Assembly: GCA_022478985.1 (NCBI GenBank)
Contig: JAKSZP010017489.1
Coordinates: forward strand, 18,250 to 82,249
Direction: 5' to 3'
DNA: 64,000 bases
From: Massospora cicadina
Lineage: Eukaryota; Entomophthoromycota; Entomophthoromycetes; Entomophthorales; Entomophthoraceae
The position numbers and the translations under genes are program-made. The notes under the pieces were generated by a model. The model made no database searches. It was given only the letters and a program-made list of their open reading frames with translations, and was not told the DNA's origin. This document shows, one piece after another, positions 11,541 to 22,540 of the stretch (the first letter of the stretch is position 1; each line of letters opens with the position of its first letter).

Positions 11541-11889
11541 GTAGAGGTGGGATGCTCTGCTTCCACTGATTCAAATGTAATTGTCCCTGATGTTCATCAT
11601 GAATCACTTTGTGTCAGCCCTGGGGCACACTCTGAGGAATTACTATATCAACAGATCCCTTACCACCTTTTGGCCTCAATCCAAGGAAGAGACTCCAATA
11701 ATGCGGACATGGGGTTTCTCCAAGATGTGTATAAGCCATACGCCTGGAAAATTCTTGAGCGGAATGGTACAATTGGCGGTGACCCCTCCGCATATGTCGC
11801 AGCTTTGGAGGGGGTGGAGGTGGCGATTCCTGTAGAAAAAATTCCCAAGAGTATCCTCATGTTGGGGATGGTATGCACAATTTCTGGAT

Positions 11890-12410
11890 AATCATACGCC
11901 CTTGAATGTTTATGTATCGAACACCAAGGGTTCTTCTTATTTGGAATGCACCTACTGTGACATATTTGTACAGAATACCAAAATTTGGGTGAACATTGAT
12001 ACAGGCGCTCCTGTCAATATAATATCCACCAAGATTGTGGCTAAGCTTCCGCTGAAGCCAGATGTGGACCACCAAGTAGTGTATGGAACTGCGGGGGCAC
12101 AGAGTACTGTGTCAGAAGGCGCATATAACTCATTACCTTTGAGGTTTGGGTCAGCTGGCACATCCGCTCCAGCGGTGGTGTTGCCTAATGACCATTATGA
12201 CATGTTGATTGGGGCTGCCTTTATGCGGCACTTTGGAGCTGTGGTTAATATGGCGGATGAAACCATCTGTATCCTAGGACAACATATCCCCATCTATTTT
12301 ACTTCCAACAGAGTCCCAAATGACCCAATCCGCTCTAGCCAAATTAATCTCGCTTATAGCAATGGTGTGAGTCCTGTAAGATATCAGCGGATGAAGGGAG
12401 GACCCAAATG
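11890..12410 (+). pseudogene. pol: Element F aspartic protease
   Basis: The frame 11902-12468 is open. The active-site motif is NIDTGAPVNIISTK (about 11992-12035), followed by VVYGTAGAQSTVSEGAYNSL and the second-half signature MLIGAAFMRHFGA (about 12205-12240). DTG is intact. The protease part reads cleanly over about 150 residues and then changes frame to the dUTPase-like/RT part near 12410. Confidence 0.85.
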
Positions 12411-12710
12411 CTTCCAAACCAGATTTATGAGTACAAAGGATTTCCACTACAAGCTGCGAATGATTTGACTATCCCTTCTGGGCATCAGGTCATAATTGGG
12501 ACTGAGCTCAAAATTGATATACTGGGAGGTCTGTATGGGGAGGTTGTGGGGCCCTATCAACAATCGTGGCTCAAACCTCATGTGGCTCCTGGGTTAATGT
12601 TACCAGGGCAGAGGGAAATGAAGGTGTTGGTAGCAAATCTGAAGAAGGTGGTGATGAAGGTCCGGCGGCACCAAGTGGTGGCTTACCTGCACCTGATCAC
12701 TATTGACGAG
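12411..12710 (+). pseudogene. Element F dUTPase-like domain
   Basis: Open in the frame 12408-13094. FPLQAANDLTIPSGHQVIIG corresponds to the dUTPase start (YDLYA..D..IP.G...V.TG). A LYGEV strand and VAPGLMLPGQREMKVLVANL (the G.ID..YRGEI.V.L.N motif) then VRRHQVVAYLHLI (the GDRIAQL.L strand) follow. The catalytic Asp and Tyr of that motif are not kept (GLMLPGQ). The fold is inferred; an active enzyme is unlikely. Confidence 0.65.
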
Positions 12711-14190
12711 GTCCACCAGGTACATGACTTTTGTTCGTGGGTAGATCTTGGCTTGCCTCTAAAAACCCCCTTTAGCATAATGACTGTGGTTCCACGGGAG
12801 GCGCTAACTGGTCTATCAGAGGATCAGAAGGATAGGGTGATGGATCTGTTTGAGAAGTACCACAGCATTTTTGCAACTGATGATCACAACTTGGGTTGTG
12901 CTCGCGGGGTTGTGCATCTGGTGAACACAGGAGACCACCCTCATCAGGTCATGACCTATCCATCGCTTGAAGGCAGCAGAAGAAGTTGTATCTGCAGAAA
13001 TAGATACCTTGGTGGAACAGGGAATGTTGGAGCCGTCAAAAAGTCCTGGGCATCTCTGGTGCTAATTGTCAAAAAGAAAGATGGCTCCAATTGAGTAGTA
13101 ATCAATTATCAGAAGCTTAACATCATTACAATAAAATATTTGTACCCACTCCTGTGAATCAACAACGCTTTAGATTGGTTAGGTGGGGCCAAGTATTTCT
13201 CTGCTATGGACTTGATATCAGGGTACTGGCAGATCGAGTTGCCAGCGGTGGAACAAGAAAAGTGCGCTATAATTACCTCAAAGGGATTGTTCCAGCCTAC
13301 ACGTATGCCACAGGGTTCATGTAATGCCCCTGCTACGTTCCAGCGGGCTATGGACACTATTTTGAGTGACTTAAAGCTGTCTTGCGTTCTTGTCTACCTT
13401 GACGATATCAACATGTTTTCACGGATGTTCACAGAGCATCTTGGACACTTGGAGCAAGGTTCCGACACCTTGCTGATGCTAACATCAAAATTAAGCCCCG
13501 AAAGTGCCACTTTTTTAAGGAACAATTAGAATACCTTGGCTTCGTGATAGACTCCAATGGGCTTAATCCTCAGCCAGCTAAGGTGGAAGCCATCCGCCAG
13601 ATGACTCAGCCAAGTGATAAGCGGGATGCCCATGTGTTTTTGGGAGTGGTCACTTACTACCAGTGATTCATTCCCAACTTCAGCTGTATTGGGGCTTCAC
13701 TCTTTGAGCTACTTAAGAAAAATGCTGCCTTCAACTGGACAGATCAATGTCAAACCACTTTTGATGTATTATGAACCGCGTTGGCTAGCGCGCCTGTTTT
13801 GCATACCCCAACTTTGAAAAAGAGTTTATTGTGCAAATGGACGCTTTGCTTTCTGCTGTAGGGGCTGTGTTATCCCAAAAATACAATGAGGGGGTGGAGC
13901 AACCCATTGCATATTGCGGCCGCAGTTTAACTGGCCCTGAACGGAATACACTGTGACCAAGCGGGAGTGTTTAGCGGTAATCTATGCATATAAACAATTC
14001 CAGGTCTACCTCCATGGGGTAAAATTCAAAGTGGTAATGGATCATGCCTCTTTGCACTGGCTAAAGAAGCTGCAGGAACCAGAAGGGCGGCTCACGTGAT
14101 GGTCTTTGAAGCTCCAAGCATATGATTTTGTGTTCATGCATCAGCCAGGGGCAAAGCATCAGAATGCAGATTGTCTTTCCCGATTACCCA
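12711..14190 (+). pseudogene. pol: Element F reverse transcriptase and RNase H, with stops and frameshifts
   Basis: RT begins with LSEDQKDRVMDLFEKYHSIF (about 12815) and LIVKKKDGSN, then TGA at 13092-13094. The palm is clean in 13206-13529: MDLISGYWQIELP, TRMPQGSCNAPATFQRAMD and the catalytic YLDDI (about 13396-13410). A shift near 13450 leads to LEYLGFVIDSNGL and a TGA at 13664-13666 in YYQ*FIPNF. RNase H follows (VQMDALLSAVGAVLSQ about 13835, CLAVIYAYKQFQVYLHG about 13965), with TGA at 14097-14099. RT copies the element RNA; RNase H removes it. Confidence 0.88.
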
Positions 14191-15432
14191 TGGTTGCCAT
14201 TACAGCAGATGTGGCGGACATCATGTACAAAAAATGATTGTGGGAAAATATCATGATAAGCCGCCACCTATGATCAAAGTGTTAGATGGACTTAGGCAGG
14301 ATACCTTCTTACGCAATGGGGAGCTATATAAGCGGATAGGGGAATTGACACTGATTTTCCCAAAACCCTCTTCCAGGCCTGCAATATTTATGGATGCCCA
14401 TAGAGCAGTAGGTCATGGAGGGTTGAAAAGGATGCTGGAGTTCTTATGACCCCGCTAATTTTGGGAGAGTATGCACTACGATGTGCTTGAGACAGTTGGT
14501 TGTTGCCATCAGTGCCAAGTGGAGAAACCATTCCATCGAAAGACCAACTACCAGCTAGTGAAGCCTTGGATCACATGGCATAAAGTTTTGTTAGACGTGG
14601 TGGGGCCTCTACCAACTGGTACGAACTGCTCTAAATATATAATCATTGCCATTGACCATTTGAAAAGGTGGGTAGAAGCAAGGGCTATCAACGATTTGGG
14701 GCTGTCATTACCGCCAAGTTCATCCTGGAGTGTGTCATACAGCGCCATGGTTGTCTGCAATTTATTCTAACAGACAACGGAACTAACTTCACATCACACA
14801 TATTGGCCAAGTTGAACGAGCTCATGGCAATCCGCGGGGTCTTAACTACCCCCTACCATCCTGAATCTAATGGTATGGTGGAACAGGTCAATGGGACCTT
14901 GGTAAATATTCTACACAAGCTTGTAAATGAGCGGTCAACAGACTAAAGTACCCTTCTATCCACCGCTGTCTTCACTTATAATATCAGCTACCACTCAGAA
15001 ACTGGTAAAAGTCCATTCCAATTTCTTTAGGGACGACATCCAGCGCTACCTGCATTGCTTTACTCCTGTGTAGAGGATACCGGTGGAGTCGAGCCCCACC
15101 GCTATTTTCCTAACTTAACAAACATGCTGTTCAAGCTCCAAACTGAGGCGTATTCCACTAGCCCTGCCAAGAAGATTTAGGATCATGCGGCTGATCAATA
15201 TAGACGCAGCAGTCTTTCACAGTTTGGGTTAGGGGATTGGTCCTATTTCACAACCAACATGGGTTTGGAAGAAGGAACAATATCGCCAGCATATGGAGTG
15301 GACCATTTGAGATCATCAAGAAGACTGGGGCTGATGCCTACACCATTAAGGAACCTGCGGGTGGTCAGATAATCAATTGAGTACATGCGAAGTTCTTTTT
15401 GGCCCTACAAGCAATAGGCGCTTATTGTCCAG
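14191..15432 (+). pseudogene. pol: Element F integrase, frameshifted
   Basis: The HHCC zinc domain is seen as AHRAVGHGG (about 14395) and CCHQCQVEK (about 14502). The catalytic core has LLDVVGPLP (first Asp, about 14590), [12 protein letters not shown] (second Asp, about 14765) and [10 protein letters not shown] (Glu, about 14873). Two overlapping frames (14471-14770, 14668-14946) show a shift near 14690. The C-terminal part has a TGA at 15378-15380 in N*VHAKF. The purine tract and 3' LTR follow at once. Confidence 0.85.
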
Positions 15433-15445
15433 TCAAGGGGGGTAA

Positions 15446-15978
15446 TGTCAAGATTTCAATATGACTGGGCGATAAGCTAGTGTTCCAGTGAATCGTAAAT
15501 TAGATATGAAGCAAGCTCCGAGGGTGAGTGATAGGTTAGAGCAATGTGAGGCAGATTGATCAAATCAATTAGGGTCAGTAATCGAGGAAATTCCATTGAA
15601 GCCTCAAAGATTGAACGAATTCTACATTAATAGTGAATTGAGATTGACTAAGCGAAATGTGTCAAATCCATTGAGGAATACTGGAGGTTAAGGGTTGAGC
15701 AAGAGAGAGAGGTGGAGGAGGTTTTTTAAGAATAAGAAGAGGAGAAAAAGAATAAAGATTTGAGTTGGAGTAAGAAGGAGCGCGAGCAGAGAAAATCTGC
15801 TGTATATATTATATTAAATAAAAGTAGCGTAGTTGGGAAATCGCCTCCTATTTTATATAAATTTATTACATTCATTTGAGGGACCAACGATCTCCATATC
15901 ATTGGCCCATTGCTCAGTGGGTTAACCCTTGTGCAACTCGTTCAGCGGAAATAAGCCATAATCACCAAAAAGTTAACA
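15446..15978 (+). repeat. Element F 3' LTR
   Basis: 533 bp, preceded by the polypurine tract AAGGGGGGTAA (15435-15445) and ending AAAAAGTTAACA. Same length as the 5' LTR. Confidence 0.9.
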
Positions 15979-15983
15979 GGTTG

Positions 15984-16700
15984 TAGGGTCTGAGAAGAGT
16001 TGCTGCGTCCCCATGGAAGTGGCTAAAAGCTTAACCATTTGTGAGGTGAAATTCTTACCATTGTCACAAAGTAGGACCTGGGGACAACCTTGCTGGGTAT
16101 AATTAGTTTGATGGAGGAAGGTGGCAGTGGCTTTGGCTTCTGTGCAGGAAGAGCAACTGTTTAAATTCATTTGGTGAAGTGATCAATGCCTACCAGGATA
16201 TAAAGATTTCCGCTGGTAGTCTGGGGTAGCAGACCTACCACTTCTAAACTTATTGTATGAAACGGTTGTTGAGGCGTGGTGGGTTGGTATTGATACTTGG
16301 GTTTGTAGCTGGATTGCTTCTTACAGATTAAGCAGGCGTTCAGCACTTCTATGATATAATCCTTGATTCCCCCCAGTATTACCTATCCTTCACCCACTCA
16401 TAAGATTTGCGCACTCCACTGTGACCCAGAATAGAATAAACCTCCATGATCATGGGGACTTGCTCAGAAGGTCAGAGATAGGGCAACCAATTCACCCTTA
16501 CTATTATTCAACTTCCTGCTTTCCACCTTGGTGTTGCAGGAGTGCCAGGCTATCATATTTTTTACTGGTTCAACTTCATCAGCTCACGAGTCAGGAGTCA
16601 TTAAAAGGTCATTCAACCTTTCTGCTTCGTTAATGTAAAGGTGAATAATAGGCAGCCAAGTCAAACCATCAAGATTCATGTGGCAGGTTCCAGCCCAATA
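15984..16700 (-). pseudogene. pol: Element A integrase core and end of RNase H
   Basis: On the minus strand, from the right: DYWAGTCHMNLDG (about 16702-16662), the end of RNase H that continues the reading broken off at 22001. Next come the zinc-domain cysteines near 16340 and the core: LEVVGLLPQTTSGN (about 16250), LCDNGKNFTSQMVKLL (about 16073-16026) and MGTQQLFSDP (about 16010-15985). The second Asp is present. The frame 15973-16170 is the cleanest part. Confidence 0.85.
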
Positions 16701-16955
16701 ATCAATGGTCATATTGTACTTTTCTTTCTCGTTGCAAACACTTTTGCAACCCATTCAATTCAAGACTAAATCTAGTTTGATAATCTCATAGAGGGGATTA
16801 GTCTGCGCCCATGTCTGGGAGCAGTTGGGCAAGCAAGGCAAGAGGAGCAGGCGGAAGGCCCGCGGCCTCTAACGTTCAAAAACGCCCCGGAGAATCCGGC
16901 GGAATAGAAAAAATCTAAAAAAACTGGCGGTCACAATTTCCCCGGAGATACTCGC

Positions 16956-18248
16956 GTGGCAAGCACAATGCAACCAGTACATCAACACGCCACATTCCCA
17001 GCCACTTTCATCGGTGAAATTCGGAGTCCATGTGTATCTGGACATCCAAAAATGGCCCTATGGGAAAAATTTTGTGAAGATGTACACAAAATTTTCCTGA
17101 CCGCGGTGTACGTTGCACCTCACTCCATGTCATGCAGTTGGCTGGACCTAGGTTTTGAAAGCAAATTAGCAGCAGACGAGGCTGCAGCGGTGCGCGTAGT
17201 GGTTGACCTCCCCCGAAGGGCAATGGGTCATCAAAACTAAACGCACCAGATGGACAAAATCAAACCAAATTTTCCTCACATTTGACTTTTTGCCTATTAC
17301 GGTAAAACGTGACATTTTGGAGCAACACCTGAAAGATGGTTTCGCCATATATGGCGAAATACAATCTTTTGAAATGCAACGTTTCATGCTGATGCCACAC
17401 CTGTGCACCGGCAAAGCCATCGCAGTTCTGACCCCAACTGAGGAGATTGTGAAGGACCTAACCCAGATCCCGCACTCCACATTTATTGACATCGCAGGGC
17501 ACACCACTCACCCATTCTGGGTAACCGTGGACAGCGCACCCCCCATTTGCACCCACTGTGATGCATTCAGCCATAAGGCACACGCATGCCCCATTAAAGA
17601 GGGCGTTACATTCCAAGAGCACCCCTCGGCGGCCATGGCCAGCGGAGAGGCGCACTACGAACCAACCGCAAGCACCAAAGAGGCTTTCCTGTGGGGAGCA
17701 CAAGGCTGCTACCTATTGGTAAAGCCCATCTCCCCGCAGGAGTGGAAGAAGGCCAAGCAGGCCCATAGGACTGCGGCCAAGGAAGCGCCAAGGTCACCCA
17801 CACCATCCCACACTCACAACGCCAGGAGGACATGGAGACCTTCGCGGCGGAAGCAACTCAGGAATCCATCACCCAATCATATTGGGAGGCCCAAGCTGAA
17901 TGGGCCACTCAATCTGAGGATCTGATGGGAGATTTGATCTCACCCAATTGCTGCACCCAAGCCCCGGTTGAAACTGACTTGGGACCTATCCCAACCAAAA
18001 ATTTTTTTTGCCCCACTCGACGGTGCACCGAACTTATCCGCACCGCAAAAATTCGTCCGACGTCAGGAAAACAAAAAGCGAAGGCCAAAGCCAACGTGAC
18101 TCTTTCCACAAAAATTAACAAAAACCCCGATAGCGTTGCTGCTAATACCCGCGCTGCTGTGAAAGCCCGTGGGGACCTGAAGAGGCTGGTGGGCCAGGGG
18201 GCCCACCCCCTCACACCTAAGGTGCAATGGGGGAAACCTTCACTCTAG
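16956..18248 (+). pseudogene. LINE ORF1 (RNA-binding protein), two frameshifts
   Basis: ATG 16956 to TAG 18246-18248, about 430 codons if two shifts (near 17205 and 17825) are ignored. The middle (17245-17520) has strand-helix text like an RRM (IFLTFDFLPI..., TGKAIAVLTP). It is followed by the zinc knuckle CTHCDAFSHKAHAC (C-x2-C-x4-H-x4-C, about 17549-17590). The C-terminal part is rich in K, A and T. ORF1 proteins of LINEs bind the element RNA and chaperone reverse transcription. The stop lies 22 bases inside ORF2, in another frame. Confidence 0.75.
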
Positions 18249-21200
18249 GGACGCTGAATATCGCTGGACTCAAGGCCTCCCCATCCCAGGCTAGGAAACT
18301 GAGTTTTTTACAAAATAATTTACCCGTGGATATCCTGGCCATCCAGGAAACCCACTGTCCACGAGGTTCCGAGGATGCTTGGAAAACAATGCTCCTACCA
18401 TCCCTATCCTTTTGGTCAAAGCACTGTGGGGTGCTAATTCAGAAAAACAATTTTTTCAAATTTACATCTTCAGAAACATTCCTAAATGACTGAGTGCTCG
18501 TTGTCACCTTCTCATGGGCCAATGTTAACACACAATTGTCAACATTTACACCCCAAACGGTGCACAAGAGCGTCAGGAATTTTTCTCATCGGTCAAATCC
18601 CTCCCGCTACCCCCGATTCTTTCCTAATCGGTGACATGAACTGTTGGCTAACCTCACCAACGGACCAGTGGCCGCCCTCACCCCACGCCCCACAGGGTCA
18701 CGTAGAACTACGCGTTCTAAAAGCCACCCTTGGGTTAAAGGATGTGCTGCCACGACATGCCCCACTGCTCAAAAACATGATGCGTCCCCACATCCACAAT
18801 GGCCAATTAAGGTCCATGACCCGCATTGACCTTATTCTAGCACCAGAAAAATTCCAACCCCACATCTCCCACTTCAAAACAACAAAAATGGAATTCTCTG
18901 ACCACCGACTGGTCTTGATAACATGCCACTTACCTATCACAGTTGCAAAGGCCCCACATTGGTGCAAAATCCGCCCCCCAGAGCTTGCGTCGCCAGGATT
19001 TTCCACGTGGGTGGAAGAGGCAACTTTGGCAAAATTGTTTGTTGCACCGTTTTGCGCAGACCCCATTTCCACATGGGCAACTTTCAAAAAAGACACCATC
19101 CGCCACTATCGCCATCTCTCATCCAGATGCTCATGAGCCACATCGGCAGTTATATCGCACGTGCTGGTGGAATTGGCCCACTTGGAGTCCAATATTCCAG
19201 CCTCAGGATATAGCCCTGCATGGGGCCAGAAGTGGGCGGAGGCAGCAGCCCACCTCAACGCACTTGAAAGGCAACACAAACATCGGGCTTGTGTCCAATA
19301 CAGGGCCACACACATCACTAAAGGCGACAAGTGCACCGCATACTTCTTCAAAAAGTTTTTGCACCATGCCAGAGCGTGGCCTGCACACAGGTGCGAAGAT
19401 CGGATATATCTATCATGGACACACCGGCCAAAGTGGCAATCAAAACGCAAAGATATTACTCCGAGTTATACCGAGCTGAACCAATTCAGCTGGCTGAAAT
19501 GGCGGAATTTCTTGACAGAGCTCATATCCGCACTGTTTTCTGATACCCAGAAATAATGAATTTAATTACTCCAAACGAATTATGGACTACCATTCATGGT
19601 GCACCAAACCAAAAATGCCCAGGCCCAGATGGCATTCCATATGAGTTCTACAAAAAATATTTTAATTACATATCCCCATTGCTGCTAGCCTCACTCAACC
19701 AAAGCCTGTTGGAAACGCGCCTCCTACCAGGAGGACATGAGGCTTTTACAGTCACACTCTTCAAGAAAGGGGATAGGCTAGACTTAGCCAACTGGCGCCC
19801 CATTTCTCTAACAAACACAGACACCAAAATTTTAACAAAAATCATGGCTAACCGTTTAGGGACTGTAGCATCTGCCACCATCTCTCCAGAACAATTCAGT
19901 TTCATCCCCAGAAGGTCGATTTGGGATAACGTGCACTCTGTGGCTAATGTGTGTCAGTCCACAGCCTCTGGGGCACTTGTATTCTTGGACCAACAAAAGG
20001 CCTATGATAGAGTAAACTGGGAATACCTTAGGGCCTGCCTCCAACAATTCCGCCTACCTCCCCACTTCATTAACTGGGTGATGCTGCTCACAGAATCTGC
20101 AGCAATGGCTGTGCGCGGCCCAGGTTTCCTAACGGATGTAGTCCATCCTCAAAGGGGCCTGCGACAAGGGGACCCCCTGAGCCCACTCTTATACAACTTC
20201 AGCCTTGACCCACTACTGCGAAATGTGAATGCCCAACTCACTGGGGTCCATGTGCCAGGCCAAACCCCAGTCAAGATGATGCCATTTGCAGATGATTGCG
20301 TGGTGGGGGTGTCTAATAATAAAGATGCACGCGCGCTTGAAGCCCTCATCCAGGAATATTCCCAGGTAAGCAACGCGGCACTGAACGCCTCCAAAACTGA
20401 AATCATCCTCCTTGGTCGGTTTCAGAACTGCTGGGCCCCAGCAAGTAGTTCCCAACCCAGCCCAGCTGCTCGCCCAAGTCCACGCCTTACTAACTCAAAA
20501 CACACCGCTCCACTGGTGCTCCCCTTTGTGCCGCGACCTACCATAGGACCGGTATGTCATCTGAGCGTGTGGTTGGAGGCAGGAGGATACGCGTCAGCAG
20601 TAATGGAGGGCCATATACTGGACAACGTGACGAAGCGAATCGCCTCTCTCAGAGCCCACCCTACTACCCTCACTGGCAGGGTTGTTCTTGCCAACTCTAT
20701 GCTCCTATCCAAAGTCTGGTTTGGAGCCCACGCCATCCCCTTCTCCCCAAGCTTCTTCAAATCCCTGTATGCTTTGCTACAAGGTTGGCTTTGGTCAGGC
20801 CACCCTCCACCAGTATGGCTAGAGGTCATGTTTGGCCCTCATCATTATGGTGGCATGGGCCTACTTGACTTCAAAGCCCATGCCGCCAAGATCCTAGGCA
20901 CCTGGATTGCGGCTGTCACTGCTCCTACACTCCCATCCCAACACTGGTCTCGCGCGGCCTGCTCCAACTTCTCCCGAGCCTTGGGCCTCAACAATGCATC
21001 AAACCCCCACTCCCTGATGAAATACCTCGCATCACACACATCAGCCACAGGTCCTCACGGGACTAAAACCCACTACAAACGAATCCTACTCTCCATGCAA
21101 AGCGCAGAGTGGAGAATTCGTATTAGTGGACATACAACCCAAAGAGGCCGCCCCTCTCCTCAGTTCACACAAGAGGTACAGGGGCTACCCATCCATGATG

Positions 21201-21810
21201 GCGTGATCCCCATTCGACCCCAAGTACTATCCAGGGTGGACTACCTGGACATGATGGACATCCCTTATTCCACTGAGACCCAGAAGACTATCTAGAAATA
21301 CGCACACCATCCTCTGTTGCAGCCTCAAGTCCGTTCCCATGTGTGGCGCTGCCTGAGGCGGGTGTATCGTACAGCTGAGCGCTCTAATGCTTTACACTCA
21401 TCCTGTGTCGTGTGTGGCCAGTATGGAACGCTGTTTCACCGCCTGGAGAAGTGTCCCACCTCTAAAGTAATATGGCGCGAAGTCCAACGTCTGCTAGGCC
21501 AGGATCAAACACATCCCTTCAGTCTGTCAAGAGATATGTTTGCTTCATCAATGGCCTCCCCCTCCCACCCTCCCTTCATGCTCTGGTGGTTGCAATCGCC
21601 ATGTGGACTATCCACACGATTGTCTTGGATGCCATCGCCGGATCCATCCCCACCCTCCCTGAAGCTGTCCACAGATTCCGGTCTCATTTGGTGGATCACT
21701 TTCAAGCGTGGATGTTTGGATATCTCCCACCACGTCGCCGGCAGCTGGTCTCCTCCTGGTTCCCAGTCTGGTTCATCAAATCAGACTCTTCCTCCACACG
21801 TGCTCAATAG
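18227..21810 (+). pseudogene. LINE ORF2: endonuclease, reverse transcriptase, C-terminal zinc knuckle
   Basis: ATG 18227 starts the APE endonuclease: LGTLNIAGL, ILAIQETHC, LIGDMNCW, RIDLILAPE and SDHRLVLITCH (to about 18930). The frame shifts near 18485 and returns near 19390; TGA at 19134-19136 and 19541-19543. RT (19556-20500) has KCPGPDGIPYEFYK, LANWRPISLTNTDTK, the motif A text VFLDQQKAYDRVNW, RGLRQGDPLSPLLYN and the catalytic FADD (about 20287). One TAG at 21293-21295 interrupts the same frame. The end carries CVVCGQYGTLFHRLEKC (C-x2-C-x8-H-x4-C, about 21404-21455), then a change of frame to 21810. The enzyme nicks target DNA and primes cDNA there. It is close to intact but not functional as written. 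Confidence 0.88.
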
Positions 21811-21982
21811 TGGCTACGCCCCCTACACACGTTCCCTCCCCTTCCCATAAGTGGCGTTCCCGCTGGCAACAAGAGATAGCATCGCTTCTCTGGGGTGCCT
21901 CACCTGGTACTGAGTTTTGTCTCGTCTGAGTCATATTTGGAAGTGTCCGTCTCATGGTCAGCCTTCCCCGCAATAAATTTAA
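21811..21982 (+). other. LINE 3' UTR and tail
   Basis: The last 60 bases read GTCCGTCTCATGGTCAGCC, then TTCCCCGCAATAAATTTA. The SINEs end in a closely similar block (TGTCCCAAGGTCAGCCCACC, then TC(G/A)AATAAAAT), the expected relation between a SINE and the LINE that mobilises it. Confidence 0.7.
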
Positions 21983-22000
21983 ATCAATGGTCATATTGTA

Positions 22001-22540
22001 ATTCCAGAGCTTAAGAGCCCAGAAAGCCAACCGTCCATTGGGATCTTTCATATTCTGTAACCACTTTAAAGAGTCGTGGTCAGTAATCACTTTAAATGAA
22101 GTCTCATATAAAAAAGGGCGGTAGTATTTGACAGCGAGTAAGACAGCCAGGTACTCTTTTTCAGTGACGCTGTAATTGAGTTCAGCTTTTGAGAAAATCT
22201 TACTGAATTAGGACACATGATGATCAACCTCATTTTCATCCACTGAGCCAAGATAGCTCCTATGGCGTAATTAAAGATGTCTGTGAACAACATGAAGGGC
22301 TTTTCATAATCAGGGTGACGGAGGATAGGTTTTTGTTGCAGCAACTTCTTCATGGTCTCAAACGCGGCCTTTTGTTCAGAACCCCAATTTGTAGAGTGTT
22401 TTAGCCAAGAGACATACAATGGGATCACTGAGCTGGGAGAATTTGAGATGAATTGAATTAATACCCCATCATGCCCAAAAGTAACCTGAATATCACGAAG
22501 GGTTTTAGGCGCTGGCATCAGTGGATATAGCCTCAACCTT
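22001..22540 (-). pseudogene. pol: Element A RNase H domain
   Basis: Minus strand: PFMLFTDIFNYAIGAILAQW (about 22295-22235), then ELNYSVTEKEYLAVLLAVKYY-like text, then ITDHDSLKWLQNMKDPNGRL (about 22087-22028) and WNYNMTI ending at 22001. The next residues, DYWAG, are at 16702, beyond the LINE. It aligns with C (FRAVTDYASPKWLQNMKDP). Confidence 0.85.

Larger units (their letters stand above)
9844..15978 (+). mobile_element. Element F: Ty3/gypsy retrotransposon inserted in the integrase gene of A
   Basis: It has two 533-bp LTRs (9844-10376, 15446-15978), TGTCAAGA...GTTA(C/A)CA. By eye about 90% of the first 110 bases agree. The flanks are GGTTC (9839-9843) and GGTTG (15979-15983), a 5-bp duplication with one change. 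The order inside is primer site, gag, protease, dUTPase-like, RT, RNase H, integrase, purine tract AAGGGGGGTAA. All genes have stops or frameshifts, but this is among the better preserved gypsy copies here. Confidence 0.9.
16719..21982 (+). mobile_element. LINE (APE-type non-LTR retrotransposon) inserted in the RNase H gene of A
   Basis: It is flanked by an exact 18-bp direct repeat ATCAATGGTCATATTGTA (16701-16718 and 21983-22000). Removing the LINE and one repeat copy gives an unbroken RNase H reading of A. The element is 5.26 kb, markedly more GC-rich than its surroundings, and has a 5' UTR (to 16955), ORF1, ORF2 overlapping ORF1 in another frame, and a 3' UTR ending GCAATAAATTTA. It looks full-length and is the least decayed element here. 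The EN-RT-zinc-knuckle order without an RNase H is that of L1/Tad-like clades. Confidence 0.92.

Noticed and set aside
11660..12161. Minus-strand ORFs across the protease of element F
   Set aside because: Shadows of the plus-strand protease, which carries DTG and the second-half signature.
18698..19450. Minus-strand ORFs of 133 and 114 aa within the LINE
   Set aside because: They mirror the conserved plus-strand endonuclease/linker text and have no motifs of their own.
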